Shown here: in pieces, positions 47,593-59,884 of the stretch | How the letters are laid out: the number at the start of each line of letters is the position of its first letter | Position numbering within the stretch: position 1 is the first letter of the stretch | From: Thelephora terrestris | Taxonomy: Eukaryota > Basidiomycota > Agaricomycetes > Thelephorales > Thelephoraceae | DNA length: 64,000 nt | Direction of reading: 5' to 3' | NCBI GenBank assembly: GCA_015956445.1 | Contig: WIUZ02000001.1 | Coordinates: 744,001-808,000 of the forward strand | Program-made: the position numbers and the translations under genes | Notes under the pieces: model-generated | What the model saw: only the letters and a program-made list of their open reading frames with translations | The model's database searches: none | What the model was told of the DNA's origin: nothing

Positions 47593-50500
47593 ATGAAGGC
47601 TGTCGTGCGCACCAGCGCACTCCTCAACAGAAACCATTGGCGTTCTTTCGCTACCACTTCTGCGCGTCGTATAGATGCATCGAGCCCAGCCGCTTTCACT
47701 GTTACCGAGTCCGCAGGAACGGTGAACACCGTATCACCGCCAAATTTGAAGGAGGGATGGCTCTACATCGACAGCGTATTCCCAATCCGCATAGGAATGT
47801 GGGAGTGAGTAAATTCAAGTATCTTCTCAGAAGGGCGCAGTTAATTCCGTGCAGCATTCGGTCCTGGATAGGAATTTTACGGGAGGACCACCTCACACAG
47901 GCTATCCGTTCAATGCTTTCGAACTCCGGCGTACCGAATTTCAACCTAGTAGCGCTGGAACCGCAACTTAAAGAGGGCGGACTCTTTGTGCGATATAGAT
48001 ATCAGGATTTTGATAGTGAAGGCACTGCGGCGAGCGCGATCGAAGAACAGCTACGCACGAGTCTTGTTGATCAAGGCGGGATTCCTTCTTGGGCGAACCT
48101 CGACAGGAGTGACGTCTGGGCTGTCAAGGGTACTCCGTGGAGAGAGGTGTGAATGTATGATAGCTGCAAATCAGGCTTTCACTGATCATAACACTTTCAG
48201 GATTTACAACGATTTCCAACTCCCGTGCTCAAAGTCTCCTTCGATGGTCCGGATATTCCTGAAGAACAACTTTGGGGCCTCTTTAGGGTACGTTGCCGCA
48301 TCCTTTCTCAATGCTGAGCACTGAGGGTTTACTGCCGGATGCAGCCCTTTGGTCGGATTGTGGAGCTCTCGCCACCTACGAGTGGCTCTCCCGGCACACT
48401 CAGATCTGTGAATGTCCTTTTCCGGACTATGCGGTCGGCTACAATCGCTAAAAATGTCATGCACAATCATTCATTTACAATGAACGGGGCTACAACCAAA
48501 CTGAAAACCGGATACGCGCAACTAATAAGGGCCCACGTAGTGAGGGACTGGATTACTGGCCATCCAAAGATTGTGCTCCCGATTGCAGTCTTCCTGTTAG
48601 GAAGTTTGACGTATGCGGTAAAACCAAGGATTTTATTCTTGCTGCCCACAGACTCTAAAATCGTGATAGATCTTCGACCCCATCCGCGTCTGGATGGTGC
48701 AAGCAAAAATACTCAATTGGTTCGACTGGGAGGAATACAGTCTCTTCAGGTGGCTGAAAGATAACACTCCTTCCCTCTCTTCGGGAAACCAAGGGACCTT
48801 GAGGCTCTCCAATGTCGCTGAGGTCTGGAAAGACAGAACGGAAGCCCAGGAAAATATCGAGAAATACTTGACTGAATACCCTCGTCAGCCAACCCGTTCA
48901 AGGCCTTGTGATCGTACTGAACTCTCCTTTAGCCTGCGCTATCACCTTTATTCACGGTCCCCAAGGAAGCGGTAAGACCGCTTTGGTCACCGAGGCCCTC
49001 ACGTCACTTGGAAAGTAAGTGCTTAGATCCCCGCCCTCAAAGCTTGCCCTCAACCTCCTCCTAGGAGGAGTTTGCTCCTCGACTGTGGTCCCATCATGAG
49101 ACTCAAAGACTCCGATACAAAGATGGTCTCGGCACTTGCCCAGCAAACTGGCTATTGGCCCGTCTTCACCTTCTTCAACTCCATGAGCAACATGATTGAC
49201 CTTGCCAGTGTCGGCCTAATTGGGCAGAAAGGTTTGGGCTTGCGTTCGCAAGGCTCGGAAGCGGTGTTGATTCTGAACCCCTGTAGCCGGACTAAGCGTA
49301 TCGCTGACCGACCAACTTAAGCAGATACTGGACGTTGTTGGGAGAAGTCTCGGTAAGGTTCACGAGTACCACGAGAAACAGGTTAAAGACGAAGCGAAGA
49401 GGGAGGAGAGTCTACAACAGCAGCGAGAGAGGCTGAAAAAGATCCAACGAGGGGAGTGGCATGATGGAAGGCTTGACTGTGTCGCTGGAAACGGTGTCAT
49501 GAGTGAACTTGGAATCGGGGACGAAAAGTTTGGTCCCGATGATTCGGAAGCAGGCGTCGAGGGGGCTGAAACATGGGATGCTGCGACCGATGCCGAAACC
49601 AAGCCCAATGGCGATCTTGACTCCATGAAGGGCTTACCGGTGGTCGTCATCAGGGGATTCGAGGATAGTGTCGGTGGTAAGTCTGAGCTCCTAGACGTTG
49701 TAGCCCAATGGGCGACAGGCTTGGTCGACAACAAAGTACGTGAACCACAGGCCTCGCATTCCCCAAGCCGATCTGAATGCCCCTTCGTCCAGATCGCACA
49801 TGTGATCGTGCTGAGCGACAATCGGGAAAATGCTAAGCGGCTTGCGAAAGGTATTGGGGTCGTAAACAAGCCGTTTGCGGACCGCTTACAGTGGGTTTTA
49901 GCCAATCACTCTAGGTCCCTCAATACAGTCGCCCTCTCTGACGCTGATGCGGACACAGCGCTTGCCTTCGTGCAACAGAAGCTCAAGGAGGCGAAGCTGG
50001 ATATCGAACTCACCTCTAACGCGACTGCCAGTATTGGGCGCCTTGGTGGACGAGCCAGCGACCTTGACAACGTATGCTACCTCAGCCTCGGCGCGTGTTA
50101 TTCGACCCTTTGACCCACACACTGCTCGTCAGTTGATCTACAAGGTTCGCAACGGTTCGACCATTGCAGATGCAATGGAAGACATCATCGTTCGTGATGT
50201 CGGGGAGCTGCGAAAGAGCGCTTTCGGTGACGATGCTGAGGATGCCAAGGACCTCCCTTGGACACGTGCTCAGGCCTGGAGCCTCATGAAACGATTGGCC
50301 AGGGAAGAGGAAGTAAGCGACCCTTTGACATTTTTCCCTACTTTTTACCTAAAATAAAACCACAGATCCCATACCACGACACTCTGATGAACTTCCCATT
50401 CAAAGGGGACGAGGCGGCGTTGAGGAATATGGAACATGCCGAATTGATAACGATCAGCACACACAATGGCCGACCGTCGACGATTCGACCGGGAAAACCG

Positions 50501-50860
50501 GTGTACAAGTGCGTTTTTGAGAGGGTCGTCGGAGGTTTGTTCATATCATCCGTGGTTTTTCCGGGGCGTGACGGCTGACAGGTTCTTCGACCATTAGACG
50601 CAGTCTTCGGTGCTACGCAAGATATCGACTACAACAAGCAACTTATCACTGCTTCGGAATCCACGATCAAGGCATGCGAAGAGGAACTGCTACGGCTCAG
50701 TGAAATCGGGGAGTACACCAGGTCTTCGGTTTTCGGTACAGATAGAGCTGTCAGCATGCGGACGAGGTACCTTTTGAACGCGATGGGCGAAGCATCAGCG
50801 AAGATTGAGTCTCTTGAGAGGGCTAACGCAAAGCTGAAAAAGTTGTTGGTAAATCATTAG
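47593..50860 (+). CDS. YME2: Mitochondrial escape protein 2 (Yme2/RNA12)
   Basis: The protein starts MKAVVRTSALLNRNHWRSFA, which looks like a mitochondrial presequence (Arg-rich, with FATTSARR). It continues with an N-terminal domain (EGWLYIDSVFPIRIGMWDIR), an RRM-like segment (LKVSFDGPDIPEEQLW, FRPFGRIVELSP) and one membrane helix (IVLPIAVFLLGSLTYA). The RNA12 domain follows, with P-loop GPQGSGKTALV. A coiled coil ends it at AKLKKLLVNH. About nine introns are present. Yeast Yme2 sits in the inner membrane with its ATPase-like domain in the intermembrane space and affects mtDNA nucleoids and escape of DNA to the nucleus. The gene shares a divergent promoter region of about 140 bases with the phosphoesterase gene. 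Confidence 0.92.
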
Positions 50861-51071
50861 ACAGCCTCTACTTTTACGCACACGGTTGGTTATATATAAT
50901 AGCGGAGTAGCACCCGTCACGGACTGTAGTCCTATTGTATTCTACGCATATCACCATATTCAAGGACACAGCTCACTTTCTGACGCTCGGTATCCAAACG
51001 GTGAACCGCAAGCGGCAAATCATTGGAATTTACGAGAAACAAAAAAGATTACAGCGTTTGGCCTACCATAA

Positions 51072-52195
51072 TCAAGTCCACTGACTCTCGTCGGACGTAC
51101 GGTGGTGCTGCATCTGCGGCGGAGGTGGCACCGGTGTAGACTGAAACGGCGACTGTCGGGAGGACGCACGAGGCGTTGGGAAAGGGTTCTGGCGATGTAC
51201 AGGATCTTGGCCGGGATAAGGAACGAATCCCGGTGGAGGAGGTGGTATCACCGGATTATCCGTGACGTACGATAACCCCGAGGAGCGTTGGCTTGACTGC
51301 TCAGGTCGCGATTCGAAGCGAAGATTGTTGGAACGGGGTACGGCTCGCGATGATCCCCTGGTCGCTCCGATTCTCGCGCTTGGGATTACCGGGTGCGTTG
51401 AGGCTGGAGTGTAACTGCCCCGAATTGGAGCGGTGGTTTCTGCATACCGGTAGAGATTTGGGTCGACGCCGGGCTCAAGCGAGTCTTCGCTTGAGTCGAC
51501 CGGATGGGGCGATCGCCGGATGGGACCAGGAGTTTGCGCCCTTCTTGGCCTACGGGACCTTCGCCTTCTCGTCCTTGTCGATGCTTCGGGCCCTAAGTTT
51601 GGTGATCTGGGATGAGAAGCCGGCACCGACAGCCAGAAGGGAAAACGATGAACGGGATCGAGAAACAAGAGCTCACTGTGCTCAGGGCCGTAGGTAGGCC
51701 CGACAAAAAACCGATTTAGATCCTGTCGTAGGCCATCGACCTGCGAGTGTAGTTCTTCGACCTCTGCGTGCCGTTCCAGTCGGTTGACTTGGAGTGATCG
51801 GTTCAGGTCGCTCAGGCAATCGTGGAGCTGGTTCTGTTGTTCGATAACGGCGAGCTGGTACGCTTTGTTTTCCTGGTGAATAAAACCGAATGTCATACGA
51901 CGAGTTCGATGCCAATAGAGGATCTGTACTGTACTTCGAGAACGCCGATTATATCGCGGAGAAGAGTATCCGACGCAGTCTGGAACGCAAGGATCGGAGA
52001 GCTAAGTTCCCTAGACGGATAGAATTGCCGGTTGATGTCCTCACAGTGTCTCTGGGAAGATAGAATATCGGCGGAATTCTTGGGCTCCTTTGCATGGTGC
52101 GGCGAGGTGGCAGCTTGATCGCCCACAGGATCCGAGTTTGAAGCTCGGGCGGTAAAGAGACTTTGATCGGGCGCAGACCCAACCTGTTCTGTCAT
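51072..52195 (-). CDS. Disordered coiled-coil protein, unknown function
   Basis: Two exons. The first starts MTEQVGSAPDQSLFTARA at 52195 and ends RDIIGVLE. A 57-base intron (GTACAG..CCAG) joins it in phase to ENKAYQLAVIEQQNQL. A coiled coil of about 50 residues follows (LERHAEVEELHSQVDGLRQD). The rest is rich in Arg, Ser and Pro (RTRRRRSRRPRRAQTPG; VIPPPPPGFVPYPG) and ends ESQWT. The first exon may also be helical. It could be a scaffold or a nuclear protein; no family is recognised. Confidence 0.6.
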
Positions 52196-55100
52196 CTCGA
52201 CCGCGGAGACAGCGCTTGCGAGCAACGTCGTCGGGTGGGCTCCGCAAGGAGAAAGGTAAACCGAATCACACTCGTGCGAACCTTTACGCTACGTTCCAGG
52301 TTCCAGTTGAGAGCGACATCGCACATTAAAGAAGGTCTATCGAAAGAGAGATTAACATCACGCCCAGGCGAACAATTCTCCCCCCTTTTTTCACAGAAAA
52401 AGTCTACGTCTGTTCGGGCGACGGGCCCCAGACTAGACTCACATAGAAACAATGGCGGTGCGGAATGAAATCGAGGTGACCATCAGAAAACACGGCTCTG
52501 GGCGCAGGAATCGCATATACGTACCGATTAAATGCGGGGCGGAGCAAGAATCCTCATCCGTTTGGGCCATGCTAGGTTTTGTATGGGATTTTGCGATGCG
52601 CTCACAGCCCTTTTTAACAGGGTGCCCAACTTCTTTCCTACCTTTTCCCGGGTGGGGGTAAGGCGTGATAGACACCGGATCGTTTGATTTGGTCCCTGAG
52701 TGGCTTTCCGACGACGGGGATCAACCTTCCCTCTCTACTGGGGTGTTGACTGCGGTGTGGCTTCTACCTCTCCCCCTCACGCACATGACTGAGAGTGCCG
52801 AGAGGGTTTCGCACCCCCCCCCCCCTCCCCACCTTCACTTCAAGCGTCGGGTGATCTCGCCGTTACCGACTGCGTGACTCCAGGAATTCCACGTTCCCGC
52901 TTTGGAACCGGCTCGTCACCAAAAAAACGATACAGGTTCGTTCCGCCACACAGCTAGAAGTTCTGCCGTAGAAGGTATGACATCGCGAGTGGGCCTCTCG
53001 TGCGGTTGTTGCCTCCTTTTTTTTTTTTTTTTTTTTCCAAACCACCTAGGCCGGCGTGGTTCCAAGCTTACTATGGGAAACGCTAACGCCACACACTCAG
53101 TCCTTCGGGTGCGAACGTTGACCCGTGACTGGTGATCAGTGATGGTGTTTCAACGTTCACCGTTTGTCATTCACGCAGAAAGCACGCGAAATCCACACCG
53201 TCTGTGGATTGCCAAACTTCTGTTCTTACATCAAGTGGGGGAGGGGGGGAGTAAACACGACCGAAACGCGTTATCTAGAGACCTGCTACGAACAAAATGC
53301 AAAGATTGAGGGGAAGAGCAAGGTGGTGTGAATAAGATAAGGATGATACTACAATCACGAGGAGGCACGCATGATATTATGTATAACTTTGGAACGGAAA
53401 GCAATTTGACAAACGGAATTTGAAGAGGGGGGAAGCTAAAATAATGCCACACACACTCAGTTCATGCTTCTCGTCGCGCGCTCTGCTTCTGGGCTCTTCT
53501 GCTTTGAGAAGGACACGATGGTCGCACGCCTCAATTTCCGTAACCACGGAGCCGGGTGTGTTTTTACCTGTAACGAGCTTAGAAAGGCCCTTCTAGAACA
53601 CGAAGGAAAACCTGGAACGTACACTGACAGATCGCAGGGACGGTTTACGGTTCAGAAGGATCAACTGAGTTTTGGGGCCCCGTTCGTCAAGAAGGGGAGT
53701 CGCTGTGCGTTCGGGCACAGGTGTTCCGACACGGCTCGGTGGCGGGGTGACAATGTCGAACTAGGCGAGACTGATAAGACAACGGATTTCGTTTTGCGCA
53801 TCCGAGAAAAGAGACCGTTTCATACCAGATAGTGAATTGGCGCGCATTTCGTCTCTTCGTAAACGTAGCATACAGTTTGCTAAAGCGGCGCGGCATCAGT
53901 TTCGGTATTCGCCACCGCCACAACCCATTAAGGAGCGCAATGAAAGGGGAGAGGAGGAGGAACGAACCATTAAATCATCGTTCTTGTTGGCGTGGGGCAC
54001 TTCGAAAAAGCAAGCGCTGGTGTTCGTAGCTTTTGATTCTGTGGAAGCGGGGCGAGAGCTTGACAGAGATCCCAGGACATAAGGGTAGGATGTACGACCG
54101 TAAGCATCGACAACCTCGGGAGTCATGACGATATCCAGGGGAATAGACCAACGGAGAGCTGGTCAAGGATAGCTTGCCACACTGTAGGGTTGGAAGGGAA
54201 AAGGGCGAAATCCGGAGTCGCCGGAGGGTGGGGCATCGCTTTATATCAGCAACAGAAACGAGCACATGAAAGCGTGACCGTTGCGAGCGACTGAATAATG
54301 CCGTGATGACAAGAGGCGACGGGACGGCCATTGGATACGAGAGAGAGAGAGCCCGTCCACAATTATGGGAGATGTTTCGGATTTCACAATAAACCGGACA
54401 CCCGAGGCCACGCTTGCCGCGCGCTGCTTCCAAGTCACCCTAGCCGAATGCCCTTTTTCGGTTTCGTTGTTCCACTCGGCGCAGTTCTCCCGCCCCCCCC
54501 CCCCCCCCCCTGCAGGGGTGTAGTATGTATGCGCGCCGAACTAGGTACCGGTGAATGCGTCGGGGGTCGCCTTCGCACCGAAAATATTCTGTGAGTGATT
54601 AGAAGAAAGTGGTGCCCCCCCCGCAACGCAAGCTCCGTGGAAGGTCTAGAAACGTAAACAGGTCATGGCGCAAGGAACGCGTCCGACTGCCCCGAATTTG
54701 CTTCCAGTCGGTCCAGCCGACAAGGACGACGGCCGATAATAGAGTCTGACTTTCAGGGCGCCACACGGACGCCGCCTGGTTGCCTTTTACCGACTTGGTT
54801 TGAAAATCCTTAAATTGATAAGGGAATCAGTGAACCAGCTCAGCGGCGAGAAACGCCCCCTTCGGTGCGGATGCGGAGAGGGGCATTTGGGTGATTGCAA
54901 GTCGAACACAACCTCAGTCAGTGGTGCCCTGGCGACCGACAGCCTGAGAGGACGGGTTGGATACACGCGGGACAGTGGCATCCCCAACGGCGCAGGTCAA
55001 TCAACCGCCACTGTCAGTTCCATCTGCTAGGCTTTCGTCCTGTCAACGACGGTCGGCACCTCCGCCCGTTGAGAGGCATCCGCCGGCACGTCGGCTGCCA

Positions 55101-55435
55101 TCGACAAACGTCTGAGTCACGGGGATACGCGCGCTCTGGGAGCCCATCTTTAATAGATCCCTGTCAGTGAAAAATCAGAATCCAAATCCTGTTGTAACAT
55201 CAAGTGTAGCGTTCTGAATGGAAACTGGCCGAGCATTGTACCCAGCACTCTGATCCCCCGCAGTGACCAAAGATAACGAAGAGATGCGTGAAGATAATCA
55301 CATGAGCGCCAGATGGAGGTATCAAACCCACCGCAGCGGTGTTTGTAGGCTGGAAACTGTAAATACATACGCATGATGTTATCGTACAGGGAGTGGAGCG
55401 AAATCCCTCCATAAATCCGCATAAATTATACCCTG
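52196..55435. other. Gene-poor stretch with homopolymer tracts
   Basis: About 3.2 kb. Open frames at 52452-52661 and 53464-53832 (plus strand) have no domain, no paralogue and no convincing splice context. There is a C run near 52817-52827, a T run of about 19 near 53018-53036, and a C run of 18 at 54493-54510 that could form G-quadruplex on the other strand. A further CT/GA-rich stretch is visible near 53240-53260. I see no RNA gene or repeat. Confidence 0.4.
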
Positions 55436-56460
55436 TCATGAAGCATAAGGAGGAAGGTCCCCGTCTCGCCATTGTAGCCCAAGCGGGGTGAGAACTCCTG
55501 TCCTGGACATGGAAGCAATCGGGGACGAGATGATTCGGTTTCCCTCATTCCCCATCTCCATCTCTCGACGCAACCGTGCCTTCTCGTTCTCCTCCGCCTC
55601 CTCGTATGTCCTCATCCCCCCACCGTACCCGACTTCTGGCTCAGGTGACTTGAAGGAACGCGCGGTCGGCACAGGTTCAACAACGCCCATCTCGACGTTG
55701 GGCCAAGGCTCGGAGTTCGACGGCAGACGCTTGTAGTCAGGTTTAGAAGAAGTAGGCACAGAAAGGCTTCGGGAGTATATCTCCGGGCTGTACGGCCGCC
55801 GCGAATGATCTTGTAGGTGGAAGGAATAGCTGAATACAATAAGCGATAAACCTGCGATCGAAACCTCGTGTTTAGCATGACACACGCTTCGGCGGACAGT
55901 CAGCGAGCGGACTCACACGGTTGGACGATGAGGATGACGGCGGAAAGGCCGACCCATGTCGGCTTGGGGGCTACCAGCTTCGAGCACCGCATGTCCCCAG
56001 CTTGACACGGCACGGTAGACGTTACTGCGGTCAACAGCCACGCAAGCACCGTCACATTAAGCGCAAGATGGGCGACGGTCCCATATGCACTAAAACGGAT
56101 CAGCCGACTGCTTTCTATCCACGAAGCAAAGATGCTTGTAGAAGTAGGTTAAACTTTTTTTGCTCGTTCGTTCGGTAAAGAAATGAACGCACATCGTGGA
56201 AGCCAACCCAACGAGAAGCACCTGCGATATGCTTGCGATCGCAGCCGCCGCTTGAGCACCACTCTCCATCGGAGGCCAGGCTATTTACGCACCACAAGCC
56301 ATCCGATCAGAGGGCTTCGGAGAACACACAAGACGTTGCACTTACCGCCCAGTTGGGAGAGACACAGCGCCATGAAGACGAACGCGAATATTATCAGGAT
56401 GCCAGAGACCACGATCGCGCAAGTCCTCTTCGAAAGTGGGAAGCTGAGATTGAGTGACAT
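55436..56460 (-). CDS. Predicted four-helix membrane protein
   Basis: Four exons with GT..AG introns in phase. The first starts MSLNLSFPLSKRTCAIVVSG at 56460. Four hydrophobic segments are seen: IVVSGILIIFAFVFMALCL, AAAAIASISQVLLVGLAST, VAHLALNVTVLAWLLTAV and WVGLSAVILIVQPCLSLIV. A Cys pair (PCQAGDMRC) lies between helices 3 and 4. The C-terminal 130 residues are hydrophilic, with a helical acidic stretch (YEEAEENEKARLRREME), and end LPPYAS. The topology resembles MARVEL-type or Sur7-like fungal plasma-membrane proteins, but no signature settles it. Function is unknown. Confidence 0.65.
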
Positions 56461-56905
56461 CGTCGTCGTAGTCGTGAAGAAAGATGGGTTTCCAACTATC
56501 GGTATTTCTGGATTGGCCTCAGTGCACCCTGGAAGGACCGCTCGGGGATATATGGTCTGAGGCGGATACGAAGCTCTGGCCCACTCACTAACACACGCAC
56601 CCCACCTAACGTTTTCACAGCCTCCACTTCCTGATTTGCAATTGACACATTTATCAGAGCGCTCAAGCGGGCAAGTCCGCTGAAGACGAACCGCGCCCCC
56701 AATTGATAGAATGATGGCCTGTGCTACTCCCTCAAACTAAAGCTCAAGCCATGCACAGGAAACAGCCAAAGATGCTTTGGTTCCGGTCGAGGCTGGTGGA
56801 AATCCCGGCTCGATCGGGGTTATCGGGGCAGCAGCGGGACCCCACAAACTCTGAACAGATAACGCATTTTGTGCAACTAATACTACATCGACGCTTCAGG
56901 GACGC

Positions 56906-58411
56906 CTAATACCTTGGATATTTAGGCCCATTGTCTGCGAGCCTGTAGTTCATGCCGTCCTCGCTCTCAATCTCACCCTCCTTCACTAGCTCCCTGATGG
57001 CGTTTCTGGTACGCTGGTTAGCGCCAGCCCACCACCAGGACGTCCGAGGATCTCACCTTATCTCCATCTTGGACATTCCATCACCTAGGCTCCTCTTCAC
57101 GTTCACTTCCTCCCCCGGGGTTTTGGATCGAATGAAGACCATAATCTTCCGCTTTGCCGGACTCCAGCCCGAATACGGGTCTGGTCTTAACCTTTGAGGT
57201 GTCGTTGGCGCGATCTGAGAAGAGAGTTCCGAGCGAAGGACGTCCAGCTCGTCATCAGAGTCCATTTTCGGGGTACTCGGAACACTTTCGTCCCTTGCGC
57301 GCGACTTGGACTTCCTTCTGGGAGTTCGTCCGTCCTCGCCTTCTTCATCCTCGGATCGAACGTCCGGCCTCTGCGTAGTTTGAGAGGATTGCGAGGAGGA
57401 GCCTTCTTCTCGATCTGAATGACCCTCGTAGGAGTGGTTCCTTGCAAAAGCGCCCATCGGAGTAGGGGAAGGAGAACGTTCGAGGGGGGAATCGGGTGGC
57501 TGATCAGTATAGTATTCCGTTGATCCATCACCGTCATCGCTTGTATCTTCCCCCATCGAATACGAAGGCATCCCAAAAACGGAATCCTGTAAACCTTCCC
57601 AAGGGTCATCAGCGACCTGCAGTGTGGATGCCGATACTGGCAACGGTTGACTTTGGGGAGTGAATGTCGGAGCGCTCATCACCCTCGCATGCCGCGAATC
57701 GTAGAGTCCCTGAGGCAATAATAAGACGAACAAGACGGTCTGCGAAAAACTGGAAGGTACATACTGGGGGTTGACCCCGAGAATACTGCAGTGTGACCAC
57801 CATGGCCTCCATTAGATGAAAGAACACTTCATGGGGGTCTTCGACGAGCCGGATAAACTTTACGGTAAAGAACACCGAGCCCTTGAATTCGCGGGGCACT
57901 CCAAATACTCTTGCGTATGCACCTGCTCTACAGTATGTCAGGATCGATTTCACTGGATTTCGATAGACGAGAGATATGATAATAGCCACCTCCATCTTGG
58001 TGGGTCCTCCACTTCTCCATCCTCCCCGATCGTGTACGTCGACGTTATCATTCCGGTTCCATCCTCGATGCGGATCGTCCGGGTGGCTTCACCAGAGATT
58101 TCGACGCTAATGATGTTTCCAACGAATGTGGCCTGTGAGGTAGAAATCAGTTCCGTCGGAAACGTGAATCAGAGTGTGAGAGCTGGGTCTACAAGGCCAA
58201 AGTCATCGCCGTTCAAGCTGTATCGGGGTTTGGATTTGCTCCTGTATAACTCTTCCCTGAACTCCGTTCGAACCAACTGCCGTATTGTAACCGGCCGGAT
58301 GGACTCGTGTCGTCGAACTGACCTCCTACAAGAGATACTCAGGTACACGGAGGCTATGCGAGCGGCTTGGACTCACGAAGTGTCCTGCGTGGCGGCGTCA
58401 AAGTCGTCCAT
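56906..58411 (-). CDS. RPA32-like protein 2 (divergent Replication protein A subunit 2 paralogue)
   Basis: About six exons. It starts MDDFDAATQDTSRSVRRHES, then IRPVTIRQLVRTEF, matching the RPVTIKQLL motif of the RPA32 N-terminus. The OB fold has ATFVGNIISVEISGEA, IRIEDGTGMI and AYARVFGVPREF, followed by DPHEVFFHLMEAMVVTLQYS. The C-terminal winged helix has KRKIMVFIRSK and TRNAIRELVKEGEIESEDG, with the stop at 56906. Between OB fold and winged helix lies an extra region of about 150 residues rich in Ser, Asp and Glu (SEDEEGEDGRTPRRKSKSRA). RPA binds single-stranded DNA in replication and repair. This copy is much diverged from its neighbour, so a specialised role, as proposed for human RPA4, is possible. 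Confidence 0.85.
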
Positions 58412-58529
58412 GATGATGATCAACCTGGAGATGATTGGCGTCTAATTACGGGAAGCACATCCCAAGTGGAACGAAGAAACTGAATAAGCCTGGTCATATT
58501 ACAGTAGATGCAGAGATTACAATTGTCGT

Positions 58530-59637
58530 CTAGATAGCAGCGAAGTGATTATCGGAGGTAATAAAAACGTCCCCGCCTTCCACTAGTTTTTCGAGCGTGT
58601 CGCTGGGCGAACAAACGGGTTAGCTACAATTGAAAAGGGGTAAAAGAACAGAGAACGCAGACCTGACTACAGCAGGGTCCTCTTTGATCGCCCTCCCAAT
58701 GGCTGCGACGTGAATGCCGTCACCCCCTGTGTCCTGACCTCGTAGGAACTGCATGATCTTGCGCTCAGTCTCGTTCATATGCGAGTATTGATCACCAGAT
58801 CCCTGATTTTGATGCGAGTACGCGGATTGGTTACCACCGAATGTCACCCCCTGCATAGGATCACCGGTGCCACCACCGCCACCAGGCTGTACAGCACTTT
58901 AGTCATAGTCACGAAAGGACATGAAGGAACACTCTTACCGACCCACGTGAGTATTCCATCGTGACATAGACGGCCTCGAAAAAGTGGAAGATAATTTCGT
59001 GCGGATCGTTGACCGGTTGGATGTGTGCGACATTGAGATATTTCTTGTTCCCGAATTGTTTGAGCGTTCCGGTGACTCTCGCATACATGTGTTCCCTGAA
59101 CCTCTGATTAGGCTGGGAGTTTGGAAATTCAGAGAACGAACTCACGTAACGCCGTCACCTTGCCCTTCATCGCCCTCCGTTGAAGCATCTACCCAATGCC
59201 GAGCTTCGATCCGCCCGGTACCGTCCCCGAGTTCGAATACATGATTTGTTGGGTTTACCAGGACATTCAAAACGTGGGCGACGGCTGTAACCTAAATCAC
59301 TCAGTCGTAAACATTCGCTTTCCGCAGTCGTATACAGTGATCGGCACTGACGTGGTTGATCTCGCAATCACCGAGCATCCATTCAGCGTCTCCATGCGCC
59401 TGCGTCGAGGCCAATAGCTGTTTGATCGTCACTGGCCTCAGGGAGTGCGAGGTGGCTTTCTGAGACGCGACGCTGAGCATCAGATTCCCGCCTCGGAATA
59501 GGGGTTCGTACCTTTGTAGATGGGCTGTTCTCTCCAAACTGCGATCCTTGTACGTATCCACCTGCGAAGTCGTCTAGACAGCATCATCGTCAGCGGAATG
59601 CTCGCGAACATCGAGAGGTGTTTGCACGTTGACTCAT
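58530..59637 (-). CDS. RFA2: Replication protein A 32-kDa subunit (canonical copy)
   Basis: The first exon is very short (MSQH), then a Gly/Ser-rich phospho-region (DFAGGYVQGSQFGENSPSTK) and, after a 51-base intron, HSLRPVTIKQLLASTQAHGD. The OB fold has VTAVAHVLNVLVNPTNHVFE, LGDGTGRIEARHWVD and ARVTGTLKQFGNKKYLNVAH. DPHEIIFHFFEAVYVTMEYS follows. The winged helix reads NETERKIMQFLRGQDTGGDG and ends DTLEKLVEGGDVFITSDNHF, with the stop at 58530. Length (about 270 residues) and domains match the second subunit of the heterotrimeric single-strand-binding complex. The stop is about 120 bases from the start codon of the paralogue at 58411, in the same direction. Confidence 0.93.
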
Positions 59638-59884
59638 TTTCCAATGTGAGGAAGCAGACCGGAGGTCGTGATGGTAAATGAGTGAGCGTGTCGCGTTACG
59701 TCACGCGACTGGTCAACAAACCAAGGCGCGTTTCGTTGCTCGCGCACCACGGTGCACCGCTGTAGTTGGCAAAAGTGGTGGTCGTGTATCATTATAAGGT
59801 TCCTAAGGTTATACCGTACAGAATGTTGTCACAGACATGATCTAAGCGTCACCGGCATGGCACTCTACTAGTATCCGTGCACTT

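Noticed and set aside
53464-53832. Plus-strand open frame of 122 codons
   Set aside because: Composition and motifs match nothing known, and neighbouring frames are equally open; kept only as part of the gene-poor stretch.
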